Assembly (NCBI GenBank): GCA_025174535.1
Contig: JALBUN010000045.1
Coordinates: forward strand, 2,046,001-2,110,000
Direction: 5' to 3'
DNA from: Cantharellus purpuraceus
Lineage: Eukaryota; Basidiomycota; Agaricomycetes; Cantharellales; Hydnaceae
Length of the DNA: 64,000 bases
The stretch's first letter is position 1, and each line of letters opens with the position of its first letter. The notes beneath the pieces were generated by a model. That model did not search any database, had not been told where the DNA came from, and worked only from the letters and a program-made list of their open reading frames with translations. Shown here one piece after another: positions 34,821 through 46,441 of this stretch. Both the position numbers and the translations under genes were made by a program.

Positions 34821-37800
34821 TTAGAACCCTCCGTATGATCCTTGCTGTTGGAACCCGTTTTGCCACCCGGTAGGTTGTGGTCGCAAAGCGTCATACTTAT
34901 CTATAACACTCGAAATTAGCTCTGGTGGTGCGCAGAGCGATCGCGACTTACCTGCAGGCTGAGGAGTAGACTCGTCGCCGAAGGTACCTGACTTCATCTG
35001 TGCGAAGACATTTGCAGGAGAGTGATCCTTTTGAGGAGGGGCTGCAGATGGCGGTGCCAGACCACCATTAAGAGAGTACGAAGAGTGGAACCCTGTAGGA
35101 TCTGTGAAAGCTTCTGTCACATTCTCTCCAAGAGTTCAGAGTATAACGCAACCTACTTGACTGTATGCCACCGTAAGAGTTTGGTGGCATGAAATTTACA
35201 TTAGAACCGCCAAATCCAGTATTAATTCCGGTTGGTTGAGTCGGAGTACCAGAAAACGTGCCTCCCTGCGGTGCGAAGCCTGGGAACCCAGTCTGCTGTG
35301 GTAAAAGTGGGCTAGTCCCGCCAAATCCTGTTGGGGGAGTTGATAGATATGACGGTTGTCCTGAGGGCTGGAATGAGGGCTGGAACGAGGGCTGCCCCAT
35401 GGATGGGACAGTGGGGTTGCTTGTTGGTCGAGTGGGCACAAACTGATTGAACCCAGTGTTCGTCGGAATCAGCGGGTTCAGCAGACCCTGGTTACTAGGT
35501 ACAGGTGCCAGTGGACCTCGAGGGCCATTCTGGGGTGGTTGATAAAGACCAGTCTGTTGATTCTGCAAATGCTGACCTAAGGGAATTGGTGAAGACCCCA
35601 TGCCAAGACCCGAATGGAAGCTTTGCAGTGGGGCTGTTACGACAGGTGAGCTACGCCCTAGCAAAGAGGGCTGAGGCACAGGTGCAGATGGGGGTCTCAT
35701 TTGTCCAATCTTGGCTAAAAGCTCGAACTGACCTTGACCTTGTGGTGGTTGAGCTTGTTGAACCTGATTTGTGGATGCAGGCCGTGGCGGCTCGGGGATT
35801 ATCTGAGGGGGAGGGACAGATACAGGGGGTGCAGGTGGTGCAGGTGGTGCAGGTGGTGCAGGTGGTGCGGGAGGTGCGGGGGATGTAGCCGGAGATGTAG
35901 GAACTGGCGGTCTTGCAGAGGTGGTGACAGGTGGTGTATGCGTCGGTTTTGTCGAGCTTGGTCGGATCGTCCACGCATCGTCATCGAAACCATTCGGCTG
36001 AGTAGAAGCCGCACGTTTCGGGGGATTGACATTAGCGGGGGAGTTTGTTCCTGCTGTGCTTGTGCTAGCAACATGGGGAGAGCCTGTCCTCGAAATTTGA
36101 TCCGAGGCGGAGGCAATCGAATTCACGTCGACGTTTACCGGAGCCGCAGACCCTCTTGGCTGTGGCCGACCACGACGTTGTTGAGTCTTGAGTGCGCCAC
36201 TGGGACCAGCGAAAAGGTTTGGAGGACTTGTGGTATTGGTACGGCGAGACGATGCCCCATCCTCTTCCGCCTGAAGCGCTCTTGCTATTTCCTCGTCGCG
36301 CGCGAGCTGCGTTTGCATGATATCGTCGCGGCTCGTCGACTTGGGCTTACGCTTCTCTATGGCCTTGCTAACTCGGATGATGTCGCCTTCCCGTAAACCA
36401 AGTGACCGTAAGGTGGACTCCTTGATATCGGGCAGGATGTTCTCATCAATCTTGTCCCGTTCAAATGAGGACGCATATCGTGTGCAGTCATCTATTTCAC
36501 ATCCAGCTTCGAGGAAAAACTCGAACCAGTCAATCGTGGGGCCCTTCTTTGACGGTGTAGGTCTTGTTGGGCTAGGATCGTGCAAGGACCGCCGTTGTGA
36601 CAACGCCCCAAGTGGAACATCATCTTCATCCCTCGCTCTGGAGCGAGACACAAGCGTTGATGTAGATGGTGTACCAAGCTTCTTCTTGGTCATGCTTTCA
36701 ATGTAGCGGACATCGTCAGGTGACATCTTCTCGGGAGGAACTTCAATGACGACTCCATTGATCTTGTGCAAACGAATTTTTCCCTTGCTGATACCCAAGA
36801 ACTCGGCCTCTGTGCGCCATTGGCCAGAGCGGTCGTGCCATATTCGAGTCTTGTCTTCGTTGGGGAACTTGGGCTGTACCTCGCTTGAAGCACGGGGTTT
36901 ATAGGCACGATCCTCCTCATGTGAGACACGTCTATTAGGTATGGTCAGGATCAAAAAGTATACTCCAATAGAAGGAATACCGGAACAAGGATCAACTTAC
37001 TTTGCGGTCTCAGTATCGCGTTCCTTTGCAGCATCGCGCTCCCGTACTGCGCGCTCTTCACGCTCACGAGTTTCTCGGTCCCTGCGCTCCTTCTCCGCTT
37101 TAGCAGCAGCTGCAGCTTTACGGTCGGCGTCTTGTTTCCTACGCTCCCTCTCTCTTTCCGCACGTTCTCGCGCCTTGGCAGCAGCGGCCCGTTCAGCCTC
37201 TTCCCGCTCAGCCTCTTCCCGCTCAGCCTCTTCCCGCTCAGCCTCTTCCCGCTCAGCCTCTTCCTGTTCGGCTTCCTCACGAGCGAGACGGTCTCGCTCT
37301 TGAAAGTCATTGTCCCCGTTCTCATCAAGTGCTGCTACGCTGTGCACAGCCTAACGTACGCGCTGAGAGCAGACCAACAAGTTCGAAACAACTGAACGCA
37401 CCTCGATATATGAAGCAGGGACTACGCCCTCTGCACCATGGACATTACGACACTTCCACCACTCGTCGCTGCTCACCCTGTCAAGAATAATTAACTGCTC
37501 TCCCTCTTTTACACTGAGCTCGTCTTCTCCATCGGCCACAAAATCATACAATGCCGATCCAACCTCGTCATGTATCACCAGCTCTTCTTCCTCTTCCTCC
37601 CCATCTCCCACTATTGGAGTTACTGGAGACGGTATCATCGCCGGAGACGGCGCAAAGCGCACAGTTGCACCATTTTTATTTGGTTTCTGGCCTGTTCCAA
37701 CACTTACGGAAATGGGAGGCGGAGCTGGAGACTCAGGTGGTGGGCTAGTACGCGATGCCAACGGAATAGATGAGGAGGCGCCGGCGGCCAGAGATTTCGA

Positions 37801-38845
37801 AGACTCAATCTTTTTAACGATAGATTCTGCAGTGTCCTTGGATCCAACATTGAAATGAAGGTTAATGGTCTCGGTACCGCCAATTTCCAAATGGAGATGC
37901 TTAGATTTCTCGACTTGAATATTCTCTATGGTCGAGGTCTGCCATTTCTGCACCGGTGTCTATTGCAAGGCATCGGAAGCGATTCAAACGGGAAAAAAGA
38001 GACAGTTACCTTGTCTGATTCAGAAGCGAAGAATATGGCACCATTGCCGATGCCCAATGTTCCCTTCTTCTTTTTCCCCTTCTTGTCTACCTCAGAGACT
38101 GACCAGGTCTGAATATCATCTACCTTGGCCTTGTCGACTGTAGCTGCAACACGGTCAGCGGGGTCAACATATGTACTCGAACTTTGAGGAGGCTTGAAGC
38201 TAGTTCAGAGAGATGGAGAGATACTCAGGAGTGAGAACTTACAGAGTCTGGAATGACGATATGAGACGCGTCATTCTCAACCGGCTCCTCACCTCCAGAC
38301 TAGAAGACTTGATTGATAAGATCACGACGATGAAGGCCTTAAATCTCACCTCTTCGACATAGTTTCCGGGCACATAGCCGACTTTCCCGCCGTCTCGCTC
38401 ATACTTCACAAGAAGCCAATCATCGTCCTTTTCATACACTGAGAGGGTTTCCCCTTCTGTTATAGAGAGTTCACCGGGAGCGGCAGCTTCATAGTCATAG
38501 AGGGCCTTGACAATTGAAGTTGGTTCAATCTGATGTCACGTTAACGACAAGTGAATCCAAGGTACAGTATAAACGGAGATGAGGATACCTCTTCGACATA
38601 ACTTGCAGGGACAAGCCCCGCAGGGGCTGTCTCCTCGTCTTGCGAGTCGGGCTTGTGTTTAACCTTCCACCACCTAGGAATTGTGAGGAGAGTAGATAGT
38701 CAGGAGAAGCTGCTTACTCGTCATCCGTTCTCTCAACGAGGAAGAGGACTTGGTCTTCCTTGATCTCTAACTCATCTTCAGAGGAGGGTTCGTAGTTGTA
38801 TAAAGCTTTGACAATAGCAATATAATCTTCGTGTTCTTCTGTCAT
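34821..38845 (-). CDS. SLA1: Sla1-type endocytic actin-patch adaptor
   Basis: Sla1 links cargo, clathrin and Las17/WASP at endocytic sites. The domains run in the expected order. SH3-1 (38845 onward) reads AIVKALYNYEPSSEDELEI and WWKVKH. SH3-2 (about 38520-38360) reads ALYDYEAAAPGELSI and KVGYVPGNYVEE. Homology region 1 linker follows, and SH3-3 (about 37560-37410) reads ALYDFVADGEDELSV and WWKCRN. A highly charged E/R repeat comes next, then SHD1 (36880-36700: RIWHDRSGQWRTEAEFLGI, KIRLHKINGVVIEVP), which binds NPFxD cargo. SHD2/SAM-like (36545-36370) reads WFEFFLEAGCEIDDCTRYA. A proline- and Q-rich C-terminus carries LxxQxTG-like repeats (LLPQQTGF, LIPTNTGF, LRPQPTGW). TTA at 34821-34823 is the stop. 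The assignment is secure. Confidence 0.95.
35831..35875. repeat. 9-bp tandem repeat coding APP units in SLA1
   Basis: Four perfect copies of GCAGGTGGT plus one imperfect copy lie here. On the coding strand they give repeated Ala-Pro-Pro in the C-terminal low-complexity region. Confidence 0.85.
37193..37267. repeat. 15-bp tandem repeat coding EEAER units in SLA1
   Basis: Four perfect units of TCAGCCTCTTCCCGC and a fifth diverged unit encode repeated REEAE on the minus strand. They form part of a single charged helix between SH3-3 and SHD1. The repeat is in frame (15 bp), so copy-number change would not break the gene. Confidence 0.9.
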
Positions 38846-38907
38846 AGTCCACTGGTATGGGTCCTTGTTGACTATTTGCGGGACCGCAATCTTTCAAGCC
38901 TCTCAAC

Positions 38908-40878
38908 ATGAGCAGACTCAACGCCAAAGCATTCGAGTTCGTTCCCGGACAGGCATTTAAGGTCCCTCCACAACCTGCGCCGTCGCAACCTGAATTGCTT
39001 CCTGTGGAGCGACCAGAGAAAACAGAGCCTCCCAAGCCCGCCCCCACCATCTCTCTTAATATCGGGAGTTCAAGACCATCTCAGCCAGCTGCCGAGCCAC
39101 CGCCACCAGCATCTAAGCCTAAGGAAATATCTCGAACACCTAATCCGCCGAAGCCTTCTGCATCTACTCCCACATCGCACCCATCTTCCCCCGCCCCACC
39201 AGCGAAATCATACAACTTTTCCACCGAGAAGTCGAGAACCGACACCGATGCCGTGGCGCAAGAGGTTCATAAGACTGCAGACTCAGAAACCCTTGGGGAT
39301 CTCTTCGGCAAACAACATTTGAACATTGTATTTGTCGGTCATGTCGATGCTGGAAAGTCTACCATGGGAGGCAACCTACTTTACGTGACGGGTATGGTAG
39401 ACAAGCGTACGATGGAGAAATACGAGAGGGAGGCAAAAGAAGCTGGTCGTGAAAGTTGGTATTTAAGTTGGGCTCTCGATTCCACGCCACAAGAACGTAG
39501 CAAGGTTCGCTACTCATGCTCACTTACCTTTCTTTCATTGACCTCTTTTGTAGGGTAAAACTGTAGAAGTTGGTCGCGCATACTTTGAGACTCCCGCTCG
39601 AAAGTACACAATCCTAGACGCACCAGGCCATAAGACCTATGTTCCGTCCATGATCAGCGGGGCCGCCCAAGCCGATGTCGCAATCCTTGTCATCTCGTCC
39701 CGAAAGGGCGAGTTTGAAACTGGTTTTGAAAAAGGTGGCCAAACTCGCGAACATATCATGCTCGTTAAGACCGCAGGCGTCTCAAAGATTGTGGTTGTCG
39801 TTAACAAGATGGATGACCTTACAGTTGAATGGAGCGAACCGCGATACAACGAAATCAAGGACAAGCTTACGGTATTCGTCAAAGCTGCTGGTTTCAACCC
39901 TAAAACCGATGTCCACTTCATCCCCGTCTCAGCGTACACTGGCATCAACTTAAAGGATCGCGTCACTCAGCAGCAATGTCCGTGGTGGAAGTTAGTAACC
40001 CTTTAATTTAGTTGTCCCATCTAATATTAAGATTCGATCTTGCAGAGGACCTTCCCTTCTCGAACTGCTCGATGCGCTACCAATGGTCGATCGAAAGATC
40101 AATGGTCCTGTCATGATGCCCATATCTGAGAAATACAAAGACATGGGAAGTATTGCAGTAGGCAAAATCGAATCAGGACGCCTACGCAAGGGTGACCCAC
40201 TCATTCTCATGCCGAATCACACCAACGTGGAAGCCATTGCCATCTATAACGAAGTGGAAGACGAGTTGCAGGCGGCACAGTGCGGTGACAACGTTCGTAT
40301 TCGCCTTCGAGGTGTCGAAGATGATGATATTAGCCCAGGGTTCGTATTAACGAGCCCGTCAAAGCCCGTCAAGGCTGTCCGACAGTTTGAAGCCCAACTC
40401 GCTATCTTGGACCATAAGAATATCATCTGCGCTGGATACAGTGCTGTCATGCACATTCACACATTAGCTGAAGAAGTCACTCTCGCTGTACGTAACAATG
40501 TTCGTCCCGAATGCGGGAAACTCATGTCCTCTTGTCGATTCAGGCTCTCATCAGTTACTTTGACAAGAAGACGGGACGACGGTCCAAGAAACCTCCGCAG
40601 TTTGCTAAGAAAGGCCAGAAGATCGTCGCACTTGTCGAGGCCTCAGCACTTGTGTGTGTCGAGCGATTTGCCGACTATCCCCAATTGGGCCGCTTCACCC
40701 TCCGAGACGAGGGAAAAACTGTTGCTATCGGAAAGGTTAGTCTTTCTCACTTATTCTTGCTTGATCTTAGTGTTTGGGTAACCTTTCACAGATTACGAAG
40801 TTGATAGAGTCAGGGGATGACGTGACGGAGACGTTGGCGAATAATACGGCGCTGGGCGTCGTACCTAGTGCCATCTGA
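38908..40878 (+). CDS. SUP35: Translation termination factor eRF3 (Sup35)
   Basis: eRF3 is the GTPase that works with eRF1 at stop codons. The N-terminus is short: residues 4-14 read LNAKAFEFVPG, a close fit to the PAM2 motif that binds the MLLE domain of poly(A)-binding protein. A proline-rich stretch of about 100 residues follows. The GTPase domain has GHVDAGKST (P-loop, 39345), the switch II DAPGHKTYVP (39618) and NKMDD (39805). Domains 2 and 3 follow: KINGPVMMPISEKYKDMGSI, GRLRKGD, PKSPVKAVRQFEAQL-like and SAVMHIHTLAEEVTLA. The ending is TALGVVPSAI at TGA 40876-40878. It is divergent from SLA1, with 62 bases between the ATGs. There is no Q/N-rich prion-like domain. Confidence 0.96.
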
Positions 40879-41539
40879 ACAAGTCCTATCGCTGGAAGTG
40901 GTTACTGCGATGTTACTCTTGGCCCACATGGTGACTGGATAGGCCAATTATGAGTTATTGAAGTTGGCAGATCGAGGCCCCCGGCCGTTTCTGTCTACGA
41001 AAGCGCGTCTTGATCAGGCACTGCAAATGGCCTTGATATAGATCTTGCATTACAAATGCATTGTTGTTAATGTCGACACAGATGATATACCCTCGCGAGG
41101 CGTTGGGTATATGATACATGTCCATAATATATTACACGCAAAGGCCATTCAAGCTCAAGCTTCAAGTACTGCTAACACATCAAATTTCAGATGTCATCTT
41201 GAATGGCGCAGCAGTTAAGAAATATGCTTGCTGATCTAACTCGGCATGGCAGGTGGGGATATGCATGATTTCACTGCTCGGCCATTCTTAATCCAAAAAA
41301 GTTGTAAACTATCGGAAGGTTGCACACGGCTCCTACTTGATTTGAAGTCTTATAATATCAACAAAGCCATGCATGCGCTGTGCACGTCATCTTAGAAAGA
41401 CGGCTCTGCTTGGTGTACGACACAAACTTAGCCATTGACAAAGTGACACAAAGCCCTCTGGTTATCCTACATTATAGCTATACGCAATCAGAGAATGCTG
41501 CTGCAATACACCCGGATTTAGGGAATAGTAAGGGCTATG
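40879..41539. other. Intergenic between convergent SUP35 and MOB1
   Basis: About 660 bases lie between facing stop codons. I see only short random open frames and no RNA gene or repeat. Confidence 0.5.
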
Positions 41540-42653
41540 TCACCGAGTCTTATCCTCTGAGAGGATAGCCTCGTTTAGTTCGTCCAGGGGAGCGAGCTCT
41601 TTCTTATCGACTAGATCAAACTGATGTACATGAAGCCTTAGCAGACGTAGCCATTACAAGATTAGTGTTACTGACCTCGTTGATAAAGAGGAAAAAGTGC
41701 CGATAGCTTGTGTTGAGGTGTGCTGTGCACAATTACGTCAGGCACAACAGACTATCGAAGGCTGCTTGAAGTATACCTTCGATGCCTAGGGCACAGATAT
41801 GGTCAAAGTGATTACTGTACAAATGTGCATATACTCGGAAGAGCCGTCGTACAATCGTCCGTACTGTATCGCGGAAGTTTCGTGGAAACGGGACACCTGA
41901 AGGACATGTGCCCGGATGAACATGTGGAGGACAAGCAACATTGCAATATTTACCAATTTTATTTGGAAAGATCGCCTCGTCGTCTAGTAGAGATTGTGCC
42001 CAGTTCATGAGGGCATCGACGTAGTCAGGAGCGGCGAGCTTGGTTGGACGTTTGTACTTCACGCCGTCTTCCCATAGATATTCGAAACTATTGTACAAGT
42101 TCAATATAATATTGGGAGAATATACCAGCAAAGACACAAACCGCGGCCCGGCAGACATTATAGAACACTAGTATAACCATTACTTGTTCAGTTGAGGACA
42201 GTGGCACAGCATTGTAAAGGCCCACCTCTTCCCGAGTGCAGAACTCTGTCACGGTGCCGTAGAGCATATTCAAATGGTTGAAGAAGTCCACCGCTGGTGA
42301 CGCGTGAAATTCAGCCGATATCCGTGGCAACCCTCAGACAGGACTCACTGTGGACAGCGAGCCACTCGTTCAAGTCTTCGCCTTCTGGAAGTTGTACAGC
42401 TAATCGAAGATTGCCTGAGCCCTTAAGACAAGTCGGAATGAGACACGAGCAGACGATGCAACGAGGTGACCCATGTTACGAACCAAAGTCGCCTCCGCGT
42501 ACTTCCTGAGCTGGTATTGCTTTGTGCCCTCCGGTACATCTTTCCTTGGTTTGAACGTCCTCGTCTTTCCACTGCAACGCGCAATATGAGCGTCGGTCCT
42601 TGTAACAACGCAGGAGGTGCATCTGGTGCTTACAGTCCAAAGAACGACGACAT
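41540..42653 (-). CDS. MOB1: Mob1-type kinase co-activator
   Basis: Mob1 binds and activates NDR/LATS-class kinases in mitotic exit, septation and Hippo-like signalling. A seven-codon first exon (MSSFFGL, ATG at 42651-42653) joins the second exon. That exon reads KTRTFKPRKDVPEGTKQY and LRKYAEATL. Then come GSGNLRLAVQLPEGEDLNEW and VDFFNHLNMLYGTVTEFCT, where the C is a zinc ligand. Next are MSAGPR, YLWEDGVKYKRPTKL, PDYVDALMNWAQSLLDDE, FPNKIG and VPFPRNFRDTVRTIVRR. The zinc-binding RLFRVYAHLYSNHFD follows. The end is FDLVDKKELAPLDELNEAIL with TGA at 41540-41542. The pattern TFKPKK-(x)-PEG plus GSGNLR is that of Mob1 rather than Mob2. Normal length is about 215 residues. Confidence 0.92.
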
Positions 42654-43169
42654 GGTTTGAACAACGATCGTGATTGGCCCGTTTGACTCCGCGCGGCCCT
42701 ACGCGATTGTACACACATATATCTACAAGAGATGTTTGTGGATTGAAAGCCAGAATTTAATTCAACGATGCTCATGGACACTGTGGTGCCACGGCTTACA
42801 GCTTACGCGTCCTGCTTGGCACATGATCACAGTTCCAGTTCCATTACACACCACTGACTGCTGCCGTGGCAAACTCATGACAAGCTAACATCTGGGATAG
42901 GCGAAGGCACAACAAACTCCTTGCCCGTGCCTAACCAATATAATAGTCTTTACATTTTGTAATCCCCGGATGATTCATTCACTCGGCTTATGTTAACCCA
43001 TCAACATGAGTTGCGTCATCGCCCTCGAACAACGTGCAGTATTGCGACCGAGTCGTGAATCAAAATTCTGTTGATCGCGGCAAAACCCTATATATAAGAA
43101 TTACCGGTATAAAAGGAGACGGGTCTGGGATCAACGCTCAACAACTGCACAACCCTTAGTACAGTCAGC
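42654..43169. other. Divergent promoter region MOB1 / DJ-1-like
   Basis: The stretch separates two start codons. It contains two TATA-like boxes on the DJ-1 side and no open frame of note. Confidence 0.5.
43089..43098 (+). promoter_or_regulatory. TATA box, distal, for the DJ-1-like gene
   Basis: TATATATAAG starts 81 bases before the ATG at 43170. A second element, TATAAAAGG, lies at 43108-43116. TATA-containing promoters in fungi tend to be stress-responsive, which fits a DJ-1/Hsp31-type product. That link is inference. Confidence 0.55.
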
Positions 43170-44241
43170 ATGCCTCGCATCCTTTTCGTATATACATCTG
43201 TTAGCAAAAACTTGAAAGGCGGCCCGACTGTAAGCACACTTTGCCTTGTTCTTCCCGAGTATATTTGCAGAGCCCGACATAACTCATGTGTATAGGGGTG
43301 GTATCTTCCTGAAGGTGGCATTCCACATACGCCCCCACTCATCCCACTGACGCAATGCAACACTAGCGGCTCACCCCTACTACAGGATTGCACCTCATGT
43401 CGATATTGATTTTGGTGCGAAGATACGATCGGCTACTACTACTCACCCGTGCCTAACATTTGTTTCCCAGCCTCACCAGCCGGACCCAATCCCCCAGTAG
43501 ACGAGGGATCTGTCAAGGTAAAGATTGTACCATCCCGCTGATCAAGCCGCTCCTGATGCAGGGGTGGTGACGTCAGGCGTATAAAGACGAGGAAAGCGTC
43601 AAATTCTTGCAGGATGCAACAGTGACGTCCAAGTTTAGCAACGCAAAGAAGCTATCCGACGTGAACGTAGCCGATTACGATGCGATCTTCTACGTGGGAG
43701 GGCATGGTCCTGTTATTGACCTGTCTTCAGACCCCGTGAATATAGCCTTGGCCAGCAAGGTACGTGTAACAACGCTTTATGGAGGACTCGCTAACAAAGT
43801 GCCGGCTGGATAGTTCTGGGCTGCAAACAAGATCGTGTCTGCAGTGTGTCATGGACCTGCGTATGATATTGCTGAGCCTGGTTGGTACCTTGTTCTGATT
43901 GTTTCTTGCAGGGCTTTGGTTGGCGCCACCGACGCGCAGGGCCAGTCGATCTTCGCAGGCAAACGCGTCACGGGCTTCTCGAATGTGGAGGAAGAACAGG
44001 TGAAGGCCACGGACTCCGTTCCGTTCCTCCTGGAAGACAGGATCAAGGAGCTTGGGGGAAAATACGAAAAGGCTGACGATGCTTGGAAGGTGCACGCAAA
44101 TCAATGCTTTAAACACAGCACGCTGACGTCGGAGTGTTCTTGCAGGCGCATGTGGTGACGGATGGAAAGCTGATTACTGGACAGAACCCAGCATCTGCTG
44201 CACCTATTGCGGAGGCTATCTTGAAGGAGTTGGGGGCTTGA
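43170..44241 (+). CDS. DJ-1/PfpI-family protein (Hsp31-like, putative glyoxalase III)
   Basis: Relatives convert methylglyoxal to lactate without glutathione, or act as stress chaperones. Short exons join as MPRILFVYTSVS, GWYLPEAAHPYYRI (the E is the candidate acid residue), VDIDFASPAGPNPPVDEGSV and AYKDEESVKFLQ. They continue YDAIFYVGGHGPVIDL and the nucleophile elbow SAVCHGPAALVGA, with C as catalytic cysteine. This elbow is split by an intron after GGACCTGC (43858). Then come RVTGFSNVEEEQVKATDSVPFLLED and, after the last intron, AHVVTDGKLITGQNPASA. The ending is ILKELGA with TGA at 44239-44241. The Glu-Cys-His arrangement and lid sequence place it with Hsp31-like proteins. The enzymatic activity is not certain. 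Confidence 0.9.
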
Positions 44242-44338
44242 CAACTTGATTGGTTGTATATATATGATACGTGTATGCACGTGCGACTGAAGCGCGGCCA
44301 AGTACTATAAATTACGTGATTACGTGTTCTGACTTGGG

Positions 44339-44346
44339 TCACGTGA
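44339..44346. promoter_or_regulatory. TCACGTGA palindrome upstream of NEM1
   Basis: It lies 116 bases before the ATG at 44463, in the short gap between the DJ-1-like gene and NEM1. Confidence 0.5.
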
Positions 44347-44462
44347 ATGAGCGTCTATAGCAGACCCCATAGCTCGCTAAATATCGCCTTCGTCAGTCTC
44401 ATTAGACTAGCTCGGGAAGTCTTCCACCATTGTGGAGTCCAGCGAGCTCATTGCACGCTGGG

Positions 44463-46076
44463 ATGAACTCCCTCACCTACTTATCTCGCCAATTTGATGT
44501 CTTGGCGTCAGCACGTACTCCGCCATCCACTCCAACTGCAGAACAAGCTCCTCTTCTCTCTTCTTTCGACGTTACCGAGAAGAATTCTGATGTTCGTGGA
44601 GGTAAAAGGCTCGTGCGTACACAGACTTGGTCCAAGCCGTTGACGCAGCGACAAGCTCCTCCTGAAGAGACTCGCCCCGCCAAACGTTCTTTTTCCCTTC
44701 CCGCGTTTGCTACTTCTTCCGCGACGAAGTCGACACATACGCATTGCGCTCAGACTGTACCTTCGTCTCCTGACGAGCGGACGAGTAGTAAGTTCCATCA
44801 ACGGGTCCGGCGGCTCTATTTAGTTCGCCCATTTGTCGTCCTATGGAACACTGTGTGTGAGGCTTGGAAATGGGTCGTCAGACGAGGTATTACTCGTAAC
44901 AGAACACATAGCATCGTGATTGGGATGGGAATGGAGAGTGATGCTGAAAACGCGACCTCTGGTGACGAGAAAGACAGTGAAGAAGAGCTCGACCCTCTCG
45001 TCACCCGGGCATTACCTCTACCAGCACCTGATTCACCTGATTCGGTGCACCATACCTCTTCTGTTCCATTTCCGGAATCGTCTCCACCACCATTACCATC
45101 GGAGGAACAAACACCATCTGTATCCCCAGCATCTCAGATACCTTCACTTGAATACCTTAGCCTGAAAGTGCCCTTCTCCCCCCCTCGCATCAAGTCGTCC
45201 AGTCTCCTCCCAAATCCACTCGCAACTTCCCTTCTTACGCATGCAGCATCATCTCAGATCTCTCCTCAATCACCATCTACACCAACATCTCTCCCATCAA
45301 CGCCACCACTTTCTTATCCTCGCAAGACACCGTTTCATCTCCCCAAGACTCTTGTTCTAGATCTGGACGAAACTCTCATCCATTCAACGTCACGGCCCAT
45401 GCAGGGCCATGGAACTGGCGGTACAGGTTTATTAGGTTTGGGTGGCCGGCGCAATAAAGGTGCGGGACATATGGTAGAGGTCGTTCTGGGTGGTCGAAGC
45501 ACTCTTTACCATGTGTACAAGCGGCCGTTTGTGGATTATTTTTTAAGGAAGGTGAGGGGTCGAGTGCATACAATGCTCGACTGGCGGAAATAACTTAAAA
45601 GTACATAGGTTTCAGGCTGGTACACTTTGGTGATTTTCACCGCATCAATGCAGGAATATGCAGATCCAGTCATTGACTGGTTGGATGCTGGTCGTGGAAT
45701 CTTGGGTCGAAGACTTTTTAGAGAGGTTTGTTATTTGTGATCTTTGATACCACCATAAGGCTGATGTAATCCAGTCTTGCACCCAACTCCCGAGTGGGTC
45801 GTATGCGAAGGACTTGTCCATTGTAGAGCAGGATTTGTCGCGTGTTTGCTTGGTGGACAATTCACCTATTAGCTATAATGTTAATCAAGGTCAGTGTCTC
45901 TTGAAACTCACGTGTCTCATCTCACCTCACTTATGCAACCGGCAGCCAATGGTATCCCCATCGAAGGATGGACTCACGATATGTCAGACGAGGCACTTCT
46001 GGACTTGCTTCCTGTCCTTGATTCTCTACGGTTCACAAGCGATGTGAGGAGAGTGCTAGGGATGCGCGGCTTCTAA
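44463..46076 (+). CDS. NEM1: Nem1-type phosphatase (Dullard/CTDNEP1 family)
   Basis: With Spo7, Nem1 dephosphorylates the lipin Pah1 at the nuclear/ER membrane and so controls phospholipid versus triacylglycerol synthesis. The N-terminal half is Ser/Pro-rich with one membrane-prone segment ([19 protein letters not shown], about 44825). The catalytic domain begins [16 protein letters not shown] (about 45340), the DxDx(T/V) nucleophile motif. A glycine-rich insert and [16 protein letters not shown] follow. After an intron come [20 protein letters not shown] and [14 protein letters not shown]. Then [14 protein letters not shown] and [22 protein letters not shown] is at 46074-46076. All junctions checked are GT-AG. 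The only oddity is the low-complexity N-terminal extension, common in basidiomycetes. Confidence 0.92.
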
Positions 46077-46441
46077 TGACGAAGGTTACTGGATGACAAA
46101 TTTCCAGCTTGGATTTTATATTTCCTCAGGGTCCTTTTTCACTCATGGTGATTCCAAGGTTGTGTCCGTTGCATACTTATTAAGCATCACCAGCAAGCAT
46201 TACATATGTAACTTTTTCGATGGTATAACGGCTGTTCTCTTGGTTGGCTGTGTTCTTTTAATAGTTGAAGCGACTTTTTAAGCCAGCTTGTATGTGTATA
46301 GGCGTACAATCATATTCCTATGATGGAGGATCCATTACTAACACGACAGACTAAGAGACAATGGTTGTAATGCAGGATAAAGGCGACAGTGATTGAGGGC
46401 GACAGTAGACAAAAGATAGGAACGTGCGAACGGCGGGAATA
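46077..46441. other. Intergenic between convergent NEM1 and SNF7
   Basis: These are 3' untranslated regions of both genes. Nothing else was recognised. Confidence 0.5.

Noticed and set aside
35505..36396. Long Trp/Cys/Arg-rich and Val/Gln-rich plus-strand open frames
   Set aside because: They are mirror frames of the proline-rich SLA1 C-terminus, created by its 9-bp repeat and GC-rich codons.
36941..37303. Arg/Ser-rich open frame on the plus strand
   Set aside because: It is the antisense of the charged repeat exon of SLA1; the conserved SH3 and SHD1 domains on the minus strand explain this DNA.
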